A stretch of DNA of 64,000 nucleotides, from the NCBI RefSeq assembly GCF_021398735.1, contig NZ_CP090350.1, positions 248,001 through 312,000 on the forward strand, read 5' to 3'. Both the position numbers and the translations under genes were made by a program. Positions 25,904-34,109 of this stretch are shown in pieces. Position 1 is the stretch's first letter; each line of letters opens with the position of its first letter. The stretch is from Methylobacterium oryzae (GTDB taxonomy: Bacteria > Pseudomonadota > Alphaproteobacteria > Rhizobiales > Beijerinckiaceae). The notes under the pieces were generated by a model. That model had not been told where the DNA came from, did not search any database, and saw only the letters and a program-made list of their open reading frames with translations.

Positions 25904-26706
25904 GCGTCGCCGCCGCGCCGGCAAAGGCTCCGAGTACGGCGCCGCCGATCCTCGCCACGGAGGGGCTCGGCAAGCGGTTCGGGCATTTCCGCGCCCTGTC
26001 GGACGTGACGGTCGCGTTTCCGGAGGGCGGCATCACCGCGATCATCGGACCGAACGGGGCGGGCAAGTCGACCTTCTTCAACCTGATCTCGGGCGCCTTC
26101 CCGCCGAGCGAGGGCCGCGTGCTGTTCCGCGGGCGCGACATCACCGGGGCGGCCCCGCACGCCTTCGCCCGGATGGGCATCGCCAAGTCGTTCCAGATCA
26201 CCAACGTCTTCCCGCACCTCACGGTGCGCGAGAACGTGCGGGTGGCCGCCCAGGCCCGGCGGGTCCGCTTCGCGTTCTTCCGGGACCGCGCGGCCTATCC
26301 CGAGCTGGCGGAGCGGGCCGAGGAACTCCTCGGCGAGGTCGGGCTCGGCGCCCGGATGGACCGCCTCGCGCGCGAACTCGCCCACGGCGAGCAGCGCGCC
26401 CTGGAGATCGCGGTGGCGCTGGCCGCCGAGCCGAGCCTCCTCCTCCTCGACGAGCCGACCGCCGGGATGAGCCCCGAGGAGACGCGCGAGATGATGGACC
26501 TCGTGCAGCGCCTCGCCGAGACCCGGACGCTGATCCTCGTCGAGCACAAGATGAAGCTCGTCATGGGCCTGTGCCGGCGCCTCGTCGTCCTCCACCAGGG
26601 CCAGCTCCTGGCCGAGGGCAGCCCCGACGACATCCGGGCGCATCCGGAGGTGCGCCGCGTCTACCTGGGCAACACGGCGGGCAAGATCACGGGCACGACC
26701 ACATGA
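25897..26706 (+). CDS. ABC importer ATPase (LivG type)
   Basis: 269 residues. Walker A is GPNGAGKST, the signature region reads LARELAHGEQRALEIA and Walker B is LLLLDEPTAGMSPEE; the C-terminal VRRVYLG tail is typical of LivG. The signature motif has the LSHGEQ-type wording of this family. It energises import with the LivF-type partner. The GTG directly after the ATG could also serve as start. Confidence 0.93.
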   Translation: MVSVAAAPAKAPSTAPPILATEGLGKRFGHFRALSDVTVAFPEGGITAIIGPNGAGKSTFFNLISGAFPPSEGRVLFRGRDITGAAPHAFARMGIAKSFQITNVFPHLTVRENVRVAAQARRVRFAFFRDRAAYPELAERAEELLGEVGLGARMDRLARELAHGEQRALEIAVALAAEPSLLLLDEPTAGMSPEETREMMDLVQRLAETRTLILVEHKMKLVMGLCRRLVVLHQGQLLAEGSPDDIRAHPEVRRVYLGNTAGKITGTTT

Positions 26707-27455
26707 GCGCCGCCGTCACGCAGCCGCTCCTGGCGGTCGAGGACCTGCGGGCGTGGTACGGCCACTCCCACATCCTGCAGGGCCTCTCGCTGGAGGTGCG
26801 CCCCGGCGAGATCGTCACGCTGGTCGGCCGCAACGGCGCCGGCAAGACCACCACGCTGAAGGCGATCATGGGCCTCGTGGCGAAGCGCGAGGGCCGCGTG
26901 ACCTTCGCGGGCGCCGACATCCTCCACCGGCCGCCCCACGAGCGCTTCCACCGGGGCCTCGCCTACGTGCCGGAGGAGCGGCGCATCGTGCCGGGGCTGA
27001 CCGTGGAGGAGAACCTGCGCCTCGGCATCCTGGCCGCCCGGGGGGCAGGACGGGGCGCGCGCGCGACGCGCCGCGACGAGGCGCGGCGGATCGAGGTCAT
27101 CGCCGAGACCTTCCCGCGGCTGAAGCAGCGCCTGAAGCAGGAGGCGGTCACGATGTCGGGCGGCGAGCAGCAGATGCTCGCCATCGCCCGGGCGCTCATG
27201 GCCGAGCCCGTGATGGTGCTCCTCGACGAGCCCTCGGAGGGGATCATGCCGATCCTGGTCGAGGAGATGTTCGCGCAGTTCGTCGCGATGAAGCGGGCCG
27301 GCACCACGATCCTGCTCGTGGAGCAGAACGTCGAGCTCGCCCTCGACGTGTCCGACCGCGTCTACATCGTCGACGGCGGCGCCGTCGTCTACCACGCCCC
27401 CGCGGCCGCGCTGCGGGACGATCCCGAGATCCAGGCGCGCTACTGCGCGGTCTGA
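26703..27455 (+). CDS. ABC importer ATPase (LivF type)
   Basis: 250 residues. Walker A is GRNGAGKTTT, the signature is MSGGEQQMLAIARAL and Walker B is VMVLLDEPSEGIMP; the C-terminal region ends QARYCAV like other LivF proteins. It overlaps the LivG-type gene by four bases, so all four transporter subunits are coupled. It is the second ATPase of the importer. Confidence 0.94.
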   Translation: MSAAVTQPLLAVEDLRAWYGHSHILQGLSLEVRPGEIVTLVGRNGAGKTTTLKAIMGLVAKREGRVTFAGADILHRPPHERFHRGLAYVPEERRIVPGLTVEENLRLGILAARGAGRGARATRRDEARRIEVIAETFPRLKQRLKQEAVTMSGGEQQMLAIARALMAEPVMVLLDEPSEGIMPILVEEMFAQFVAMKRAGTTILLVEQNVELALDVSDRVYIVDGGAVVYHAPAAALRDDPEIQARYCAV

Positions 27456-27502
27456 GCGCCCGCACCGGCCGGTGGGCGGCGCAGTGTCAGGAGGAGACCA
27501 GG

Positions 27503-27979
27503 ATGGACATCGCTGGCGCGTATCGGATCCCGGTCGCGCGGGAGGCCGTCTGGGCGGCGCTGAACGATCCGGAGGTGCTGGCCCGCTGCATCCCCGGCTG
27601 CAAGGAGCTGGTGCAGGCCTCCCCGGAGGAGATGACGGCCAAGGTCGCCCTCAAGGTCGGGCCGGTCTCGGCGACCTTCGCGGGCACGGTCCGCCTCGAG
27701 GACTTGCGCCCCCCCGAGGGCTACAGCCTCGTCGGCCAGGGCAACGGCGGCATGGCGGGCTTCGCCAAGGGCCGCGCCGCCGTCAGCCTCGCGGCGGAGG
27801 GCGGCGAGACGCTCCTGACCTACACCGCCAAGGCCGAGGTCGGCGGCAAGATCGCGACGCTGGGCGGCCGGCTCATGCAGGCGACCGCGCGCAAGCTCGC
27901 CGACGAGTTCTTCGGCAAGTTCGCCGCCGAACTCGGAGCGACCGGCGACCCGGCCGCGCCCAGGGCGGCCGAGGCCTAG
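27503..27979 (+). CDS. CoxG-like SRPBCC-domain protein
   Basis: 158 residues: a START/SRPBCC fold of the CoxG family (MDIAGAYRIPVAREAVWAAL, DPEVLARCIPGCKEL, GGKIATLGGRLMQATARKL). CoxG proteins accompany molybdenum hydroxylases and in carbon monoxide dehydrogenases help membrane attachment or electron delivery to quinone. This one ends soon after the fold and lacks the hydrophobic C-terminal anchor of some relatives. It starts 48 bases after the importer with AGGAGGA-like spacing and closes the operon; the next gene points the other way. Confidence 0.88.
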   Translation: MDIAGAYRIPVAREAVWAALNDPEVLARCIPGCKELVQASPEEMTAKVALKVGPVSATFAGTVRLEDLRPPEGYSLVGQGNGGMAGFAKGRAAVSLAAEGGETLLTYTAKAEVGGKIATLGGRLMQATARKLADEFFGKFAAELGATGDPAAPRAAEA

Positions 27980-28042
27980 GAAAACCGCGCCTCGACCGCG
28001 CCGGCCGGGACGGTCGCGCCGGTCCGGCGCGTCGGAGACCGG

Positions 28043-29194
28043 TCATCGCTGCGATCCGATCTGCAGGACATTGAAGCCGCGCTGCAGGGAGGTCCCGAGG
28101 AACTCTCCGAACGGGGTGTTCGCACCCGCGGCACGATCGACGCGGAGGACGGCGGCACAGCCGCGCTGCGGGCTCTCGACCGAGCGGCCGTCGACGGAGG
28201 CCGCGGGGGCCATGCCGGCTCGCCAACGCGCCTTCAGCGCGGCGACGGCCCGGTCGGCCGTCCGGCAATCGGGATAGGCGAGGGATACGAGCAGGGCCGG
28301 ACCGTTCTTGCCTTGATAGTCCGCCACGATACCGCCGGCATAAGCCGGGACGCCGTCCCGTCCGCGCTCGCGCTGATCCGCGATCGCCTTCCTCTGCGCG
28401 GCCAGATCGGTCGTCGCCGACAGGAGGGCGGCAGGATCGTCGGGGGTGATCCCCATCAGCGGCGTCACGACGGCCGCTTGAAGGATCGCGCCCGGGTCGC
28501 GCTCATCCGCGGCGGCCAGACCCGTCAGCGCTGTGGCGACCGCCTCGTGATCCGCCGCGCTCCGGCCGACCCCGACGCGTGTCTCCAGATCCGCGGCCGC
28601 GGACGCCTGCGCGACGACGCGATCGATCGCCAGGATCGCGCTGGTCTCGCCCATCGGGCCGGACCAGGGATCGGTCGGCTGCCGGGCCCTGAGATTCAGG
28701 GCGCGGGGCTCCCCGTTGGCGAGAATGCGCGGCGCGGTCGGGACCGGCCGGAAGTTCCTGTCCTTCAGTTTGGCGACCAGGGTGTCGGCTGCCGCCTTCG
28801 TCGCCAGACCCCAGTGAGTCACGCGCGCCGGAGGCTGGCCGAAGGCCGCGAAATACGAGATGTCCTCGAACGGGATGCCGGCCTTCTCGGTCCATGTCTG
28901 CGCGCCGCCGTAGCTGAGGGCGTTCAGCGGGCGGATGCTCTGCGCGAAGGCCATGCGCCGCAGGCCGGCGTCGCTCAGCGCGCCGCCGGCTGCCCGGGAC
29001 AGCGCCTGGACGTCCATGAAGACGATCGGCATCGGGTCAGGCGTCGCCAGGACGGAATCCGGCACCGCGCGGAGAGCCGCCTCCAGAGTGCTGGCCGCCC
29101 GCGCCGCCGGCGCGATCATCAGTGCTGAGAAGGACACGACGACGAGGCGGGATGAAACTGAGCGCCAGAGAGGTCGTGTCACGTCGAATCCCAT
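28043..29194 (-). CDS. Secreted protein of unknown function
   Basis: 383 residues. A signal peptide is visible at 1-34 (LVVVSFSALMIAPAARA, cut before ASTLEAAL). The mature part is acidic-neutral with repeated GMxA/ATALTGL-like helices and two cysteines near the C-terminus (YPDCRTA and QRGCAAVL) that could form a disulfide. I do not recognise a family or catalytic motif. It is monocistronic, converges on the CoxG-like gene, and is separated from the MHS transporter gene upstream by 313 bases. Codon use is like that of its neighbours, so it is probably a real gene. Confidence 0.75.
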   Translation of the reverse strand: MGFDVTRPLWRSVSSRLVVVSFSALMIAPAARAASTLEAALRAVPDSVLATPDPMPIVFMDVQALSRAAGGALSDAGLRRMAFAQSIRPLNALSYGGAQTWTEKAGIPFEDISYFAAFGQPPARVTHWGLATKAAADTLVAKLKDRNFRPVPTAPRILANGEPRALNLRARQPTDPWSGPMGETSAILAIDRVVAQASAAADLETRVGVGRSAADHEAVATALTGLAAADERDPGAILQAAVVTPLMGITPDDPAALLSATTDLAAQRKAIADQRERGRDGVPAYAGGIVADYQGKNGPALLVSLAYPDCRTADRAVAALKARWRAGMAPAASVDGRSVESPQRGCAAVLRVDRAAGANTPFGEFLGTSLQRGFNVLQIGSQR

Positions 29195-29507
29195 GCTCCA
29201 GGTCCCTCGGGAGCGCCGATGCCCGTCTGCCGGTCATGGCGATGACCGCGTCGGGCAAGAAGAGATCTCCGCAGTGCTCACCCGATCATTGCTGGACAGG
29301 CTCTCTTCTGTCTCCGTCAGTCGACTTTAGCTGACCCGCTCTCGGCTACCACTAGTGAGGGTGACCTATTGACCGCGCCGCCCGGATCGCCGCCGATCGG
29401 ACGCCCGGAACCATCGAGACGAGCGACGATCGATGAAGGCGTTCGGCTCGGTGAGAGCCGCAACGTGACTTCGGCCTCCGCGTGTCGCCCCCCGCGCGCC
29501 GATAATC
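29195..29507. other. Gap upstream of the secreted-protein gene
   Basis: 313 bases without a gene I trust. The part near 29310-29385 is richer in A and T and holds a small inverted repeat, GTCAG (29316-29320) and CTGAC (29331-29335); it is the likely promoter region of the secreted-protein gene on the minus strand. Confidence 0.55.
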
Positions 29508-30854
29508 TCACGCGAGCGATTCTCCGGTCCGATCGCGCATCGTGAGGACTGCGGCGAGCGAGATGGCCGACAGCACGGCGACGTAGAGGCCCGGCCCCGT
29601 GGGCCAGGCCAGGTGGTGGACGATCCACGTCGCGGCCATCGGGGCGGTGCCCCCGACCAGCGCCATCGAGGCGTTGAAGCTGATCGCGAGGGCCGTGCAG
29701 CGCGAGCGGTGCTGGAACATCTCGACGAACGCCGTCGGCACGACGGCGGCGTTGCCGGCGATCAGGATCGCGAACGCGACCTGGCCCAGGACGATCAGAA
29801 GCGTGTCGCCGGTGGTCAGCAGCATGAAGAGCGGCCACGACAGGATTGTCAGGCCCGCCCCGGTCAGGACCAGAACACGCTTGCGCCCGAAGCGGTCGGA
29901 CAGGGCTCCGGCGATCGGGATGCACACGGCTTGAACCACCATGGCGAGGGAGTTGATGAGAAACGCCGTGTGTTGCGGGAGGCCCGACACGGTGTGCATG
30001 AACGTCACGAGGTAGACGAACACCACGTAGAAGCCGCACGCCAGGCCGAGATTCATCGCGAAGGCGCGCAGCATGGCGGAGCCGTCGATCTCGACGGCCG
30101 TGCGCAGCGGTGAGCGCTGGTCCGTCGGTGCCCGATCTTCGCGAAACACGGTCTCGACGTGATCGTCGTCGATATGGCGACGCAGGGCGAAGATGAAGAC
30201 GCCGAGCACGATCCCGAAGAGGAACGGCAGGCGCCAGCCCCACTGGTGAACGTCCTCCGGCGTGAGCAGGCCGGTGACGAGCGTCCCGGCAATGGAGCCG
30301 AGCAGGATGCCTCCGGCGGCCCCGATGCAGGCGAGGCTGCCGGTTAGGCCGCGGCGCGCCGGTGCTGCGGTCTCGGACAGGAAGATGGCCGAGGAGGTGT
30401 ACTCGCCGCCGACGGAGAGACCCTGGCCGAGCCGCAGCACCACGAGCAGGACGGGCGCGAGGAGTCCGGCCGACGCGTAGGTGGGCAGGCAGCCCATCAG
30501 GAAGGTCGAGACGGCCATGAGGCCCGCCGACAGCAGGAGTGCCGTCTTCCGGCCGTAGCGGTCGCCGATGTGGCCGAACACGATGCCGCCGATCGGGCGC
30601 ATGAAGAAGGCGGCGGCGAACACCGCGAAGGCCGACAGTAGCGACGTCGTCGGGCTGTCGGACGGGAAGAAGTTCCGGCCGATGACGGCACTGAAATACC
30701 CGTAGGTGGCGAAATCGTACCATTCGAGCGTGTTGCCGATGGCGCCCGCGACCACGGAGCGACGCCGCGCCGCGCCGGGGACCTTCGGGCCGTCGGCGAT
30801 CGCGTCGGAACTGATCGGGAGCGGCGGCTCACCGTACGGAGGGGTGGATTGCAT
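29508..30854 (-). CDS. MFS transporter, metabolite:H+ symporter (MHS) family
   Basis: 448 residues, twelve helices. The start IGNTLEWYDFATYGYFSAVI and the FFMRPIGGIVFGHIGDRYGRK loop define the MHS branch (ProP, ShiA, KgtP), which imports betaines, shikimate, 2-oxoglutarate, citrate or similar acids. The substrate is not readable from the sequence. A perfect 10-bp inverted repeat lies 24 bases upstream of the start codon, so expression is probably repressed until an inducer is present. The HxlR gene lies upstream on the same strand after 199 bases. Confidence 0.92.
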   Translation of the reverse strand: MQSTPPYGEPPLPISSDAIADGPKVPGAARRRSVVAGAIGNTLEWYDFATYGYFSAVIGRNFFPSDSPTTSLLSAFAVFAAAFFMRPIGGIVFGHIGDRYGRKTALLLSAGLMAVSTFLMGCLPTYASAGLLAPVLLVVLRLGQGLSVGGEYTSSAIFLSETAAPARRGLTGSLACIGAAGGILLGSIAGTLVTGLLTPEDVHQWGWRLPFLFGIVLGVFIFALRRHIDDDHVETVFREDRAPTDQRSPLRTAVEIDGSAMLRAFAMNLGLACGFYVVFVYLVTFMHTVSGLPQHTAFLINSLAMVVQAVCIPIAGALSDRFGRKRVLVLTGAGLTILSWPLFMLLTTGDTLLIVLGQVAFAILIAGNAAVVPTAFVEMFQHRSRCTALAISFNASMALVGGTAPMAATWIVHHLAWPTGPGLYVAVLSAISLAAVLTMRDRTGESLA

Positions 30855-30877
30855 GATGCGCCCGCCTTGCCGCCGAA

Positions 30878-30900
30878 TTCAGTCTAGACGCTAGACTGAA
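30878..30900. promoter_or_regulatory. Perfect 10-bp inverted repeat before the MHS transporter
   Basis: The arms TTCAGTCTAG (30878-30887) and CTAGACTGAA (30891-30900) flank ACG. It sits where RNA polymerase or the ribosome would bind for the transporter gene. The symmetry is typical of TetR, GntR or MarR dimers, but the only regulator gene nearby is HxlR-type and its divergent promoter carries a different sequence. Confidence 0.7.
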
Positions 30901-31053
30901 ACGCCAAGCTTGGCGAGACCATTGGAGAAGGACGACATCGCTCTTCCGCTCGACAGTTAATAGGCGCGGGGCCGCCCCGCGCGGGCGAGCCCGCCAAGGC
31001 CGCACGCACCTCCGTCCTCCGCGGCCAGACCGCGATCGGGAGGCCCTCCGTCC

Positions 31054-31503
31054 TCACGGTGCCTCGGCGTCGGCGGGAAGATCCGGAGCTTCGGCCGCCG
31101 CGGCGAACGCCCGCCGGGCCCGCTCGATCTCGGCGTGGTGCGTCTCGGCCCAGATCCACACGCCGCAGAACGCGGCGCCCAGGCTCCGGCCCAGCGGTGT
31201 CAGCGTGTAGTCCACGCGCGGCGGGATCACTGGGTGCACCGTCCGCCGGACGAGACCGTCCCGCTCCATCTGGCGGACGGTCTGCGTCAGCATCTTCTGG
31301 CTGATCCGGCCCACGGCCCGGCCGAGCTGCGTGAATCGGAGGGTGCCGTGCTCCTCCAGGGCCTCGAGGATCAGCATGGTCCACTTGTCGGCCACTTGGC
31401 CGATGATGTCGTTCACCAGGGCCTCGATCGCCGGATCGACGTCCCGCGGGGGTGTCCCGCGCCGCTTCGCCTCGATCGCGGGGTCAGGGGCAGCCCTGCG
31501 CAT
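31054..31503 (-). CDS. HxlR-family transcriptional regulator
   Basis: 149 residues with the winged-helix HxlR core (DKWTMLILEALEEHGTLRFTQL, ISQKMLTQTVRQMERDGLV, YTLTPLGRSL). HxlR proteins respond to aldehydes, quinones or redox stress and regulate divergent genes. I start at the ATG at 31503, which has AAAGGTGAG upstream; the earlier ATG at 31530 would put the operator-like direct repeats inside the gene. It diverges from a short-chain dehydrogenase gene with a 101-base gap, the classical target position. Confidence 0.92.
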   Translation of the reverse strand: MRRAAPDPAIEAKRRGTPPRDVDPAIEALVNDIIGQVADKWTMLILEALEEHGTLRFTQLGRAVGRISQKMLTQTVRQMERDGLVRRTVHPVIPPRVDYTLTPLGRSLGAAFCGVWIWAETHHAEIERARRAFAAAAEAPDLPADAEAP

Positions 31504-31515
31504 TCGACACTCACC

Positions 31516-31547
31516 TTTCGGTGCGTACAAATCTTTTCGGTGCCTAC
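31516..31547. promoter_or_regulatory. Direct repeats in the HxlR/SDR divergent promoter
   Basis: TTTCGGTGCGTAC (31516-31528) and TTTCGGTGCCTAC (31535-31547) agree at 12 of 13 positions and lie 19 bases apart, start to start. HxlR of Bacillus is known to bind direct repeats, so this is the likely HxlR-type operator for both divergent genes. Confidence 0.6.
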
Positions 31548-31604
31548 TTCAGGGCGGAGAGTGTCAACCATACTTTCTGCGGCGACAACAACGGGGTCGC
31601 CATC

Positions 31605-32375
31605 ATGAAAACCTCCGGCAACACGATCCTCATCACGGGCGGCGGGTCCGGGATCGGAGCCGCGCTCGCCCATCGCTTCCACGACCTCGGCAACATCGTC
31701 ATCGTCGCCGGTCGCCGCGTGGAGGCACTGGAACGGGTCACGGCCGGCCGCCCGGGCCTGCACGCGATGCCCCTCGACATCGCGGATGCCGGAGACATCG
31801 CGGCGTTCGCCCGGCGCGTCACGGCCGAGCACCCGGCCCTGAACGTGGTGATCAACAACGCCGGCATCATGCGCTTCGAGGCGCTGGATCAGGCGCGCGA
31901 CCTCTCCGACGCGGAGGCGACGATCACCACCAACCTGCTCGGCCCGATCCGTCTGACGGATGCCCTCGTCGCGCATCTGGTCACACGGCCGGACGCGGCG
32001 CTGATCAACGTGTCGTCCGGGCTGGCCTTCGTGCCCCTGACGACCACACCGACCTACTCGGCGACGAAGGCGGCGATCCACAGCTACACGGTCTCGCTGC
32101 GCGAGGTCCTCAAGGGCCGGGTCGAGGTGATCGAGCTGGTGCCGCCGGCGGTCCAGACGGATCTCACGCCCGGCCAGGCCACCCGCGCGGGCTACCTACC
32201 GCTGGCCGACTTCATCGACGAGGTGATGGCCCTGTTCCAGCAGCAGCCGACGCCGGCCGAGATCCTGGTGCAGCGCGTCGCCTTCCAGCGCAACGCCGAG
32301 GCCGAGCACCGCTTCGACGCGGCCGTCGCGACCCTGAACGAGGCCGCTCGCGCGGCCCGCGCGGCGCAGGAATGA
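31605..32375 (+). CDS. Short-chain dehydrogenase/reductase
   Basis: 256 residues. The classical SDR motifs are present: cofactor loop TGGGSGIGAALAHRF, NNAGIM, the catalytic Ser in INVSSGLAF and YSATK with the Tyr-x-x-x-Lys pair. It resembles DltE-type SDRs of unknown substrate. It uses NAD(P)H and is cytoplasmic. Start chosen at the ATG giving MKTSGNTILIT. It diverges from the HxlR regulator and is followed after 85 bases by a tautomerase, so the pair may handle a reactive carbonyl. Confidence 0.93.
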   Translation: MKTSGNTILITGGGSGIGAALAHRFHDLGNIVIVAGRRVEALERVTAGRPGLHAMPLDIADAGDIAAFARRVTAEHPALNVVINNAGIMRFEALDQARDLSDAEATITTNLLGPIRLTDALVAHLVTRPDAALINVSSGLAFVPLTTTPTYSATKAAIHSYTVSLREVLKGRVEVIELVPPAVQTDLTPGQATRAGYLPLADFIDEVMALFQQQPTPAEILVQRVAFQRNAEAEHRFDAAVATLNEAARAARAAQE

Positions 32376-32460
32376 GGTGCGCGCGGAGATCCGCGAGGAG
32401 ATCCACGTCGCCGCGCGCGGGCGCGACCCGTGTTTCATCAGTTCAGCCCGGAGACGATCG

Positions 32461-32694
32461 ATGCCGTTCGCCAATTTCAAGATCCCGCAGGGCATGATGA
32501 CCGGTCCGCAGAAGGCGGATCTGATCCACCGCACGACGGATCTGCTGGTCTCCTTCTTCGGGGAGGCCGCGCGCCCGCACACCATGGTCCTGGTCGACGA
32601 GGTCGTGGATGGCGGCTACGGGCGCGCCGACGAGGTCTTCGATCTCGAGGCCCTGCGACGCCTGCGGGCGCACCACGAGACGGGTTCGCGCTGA
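32461..32694 (+). CDS. Small tautomerase-family protein (4-oxalocrotonate tautomerase fold)
   Basis: 77 residues beginning MPFANFKIPQG, so removal of Met exposes Pro1, the catalytic base of this superfamily. The rest (KADLIHRTTDLLVSFFGEAARPHTMVLVDEV) follows the beta-alpha-beta fold. Enzymes of this type isomerise enols or act on halogenated acrylates. It lies downstream of the SDR gene in the same direction and is probably co-transcribed under HxlR control. Confidence 0.85.
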   Translation: MPFANFKIPQGMMTGPQKADLIHRTTDLLVSFFGEAARPHTMVLVDEVVDGGYGRADEVFDLEALRRLRAHHETGSR

Positions 32695-32864
32695 CGGCCT
32701 CCACATCGTGCCGGCGGCCCTGCTCGGAGCCGTCGACGATCTCGTCGCGCGTGTCCGTCCCCGGACCGCGCGCCGGGCGCCGTTCCGACGGGACTAGGAG
32801 GGAGCGCCGTTGCGTGAGACTCTGGGCCTGCCCCGGCGGGCGGGGCGAGGCGGAGTGCCATGCG

Positions 32865-34109
32865 ATGAGCCAGGACGACGAATCGCCGCCGGCGCGGCGC
32901 CGCTTCCTCGCACAAGGCGCGGCGGCGGCCGCGGCCGTCCTCGCGGGCGGGCCGGCCCGATCGGACGAGGCGGCGCCTCCGGCCGTACCCGAATGGATGA
33001 AGGTCCCGGGCGCCGATGTCGGCAGCCAGACCTACGGCCGGCCCTCGCGCTTCGAGGAGGGCGTCATCCGCAACGTCCCGAAGGGTCTGAAGCAGTACAT
33101 CTCGGCGTCGAGCCGCACGCCGCTGCAGGATCTCGACGGCATCCTGACGCCCAACGGCCTGTTCTACGAGCGCCACCACGGCGGCATTCCGGACATCGAT
33201 CCCGCCCAGCACCGGCTGATGATCCACGGACTCGTCGAGACGCCGCTCATCCTGACGATGGACGACATCCGCCGCTTCCCGTCGGAGTCGCACATCTACT
33301 TCCTCGAATGCTCGGGCAACCCGGGCTTCGAGGCGATCAAGGGCAAGACGGCGTCGGACCTCGTCGGCCTCGTCAGCTGCGCCGAATGGACCGGCGTGCG
33401 CCTCGCGACGGTCCTGGCGGAGGCCGGGCTCAAGCCGGACGCGCGGTGGGTCGTGGCCGAGGGCGCGGATTCCGCCGCGCTGACCCGCAGCATCCCGATC
33501 GCGAAGTGCCTCGACGACGCCCTGCTGGTCTACAGCCAGAACGGCGAGCGGCTGCGCCCCCAGCAGGGCTACCCGCTCCGGGTGCTGCTGCCCGGCTACG
33601 AGGGCAACATGAGCGTGAAGTGGCTGCGCCGGCTCAACGTCACGGCGGAGCCGGCCTATTCCCGCGAGGAGACGTCGAAGTACACCGACCTGATGCCGGA
33701 CGGCACGGCGCGGCAATTCACCTTCGTGATGGAGGCCAAGTCGATCATCACGCGGCCCTCGGGCACGCAGCGGATCGCCCCCGGTTTCCACGAGATCACC
33801 GGCCTCGCCTGGAGCGGGCGCGGGCGGATCCGCGGCGTGCAGGTGTCGACGGACGGGGGCGGGAGCTGGCGCGACGCCGCCTTGCAGGAGCCGGTGCTCA
33901 ACCGGGCGCTGACGCGGTTCCGCCTGCCCTGGCGCTGGGACGGGACGCCGACGACCATCGCGAGCCGGGCGATCGACGAGACCGGCTACGTGCAGCCGGG
34001 CTTCGAGGCGCTGACGGCGGTGCGCGGCCTCAAATCCTTCTACCACAACAACGCGGTCGTGCCCTGGCGCATCGCGGCGGACGGCGAGGTGGCCAATGGC
34101 TATGCGTGA
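32865..34109 (+). CDS. soxC: Sulfite/sulfane dehydrogenase molybdenum subunit SoxC
   Basis: 414 residues. A twin-arginine signal (ARRRFLAQGAAAAAAVLAGG) exports the folded molybdoprotein. The sulfite-oxidase fold is clear, with the molybdenum-ligating Cys at about 149 (IYFLECSGN) and the C-terminal dimerisation domain (GRIRGVQVSTDGGGSW). SoxC oxidises protein-bound sulfane sulfur, or free sulfite in simpler systems, and passes electrons to SoxD. It overlaps soxD by 14 bases. The other sox genes (XYZAB) are not nearby, so this may be a two-gene sulfite dehydrogenase. Confidence 0.93.
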   Translation: MSQDDESPPARRRFLAQGAAAAAAVLAGGPARSDEAAPPAVPEWMKVPGADVGSQTYGRPSRFEEGVIRNVPKGLKQYISASSRTPLQDLDGILTPNGLFYERHHGGIPDIDPAQHRLMIHGLVETPLILTMDDIRRFPSESHIYFLECSGNPGFEAIKGKTASDLVGLVSCAEWTGVRLATVLAEAGLKPDARWVVAEGADSAALTRSIPIAKCLDDALLVYSQNGERLRPQQGYPLRVLLPGYEGNMSVKWLRRLNVTAEPAYSREETSKYTDLMPDGTARQFTFVMEAKSIITRPSGTQRIAPGFHEITGLAWSGRGRIRGVQVSTDGGGSWRDAALQEPVLNRALTRFRLPWRWDGTPTTIASRAIDETGYVQPGFEALTAVRGLKSFYHNNAVVPWRIAADGEVANGYA

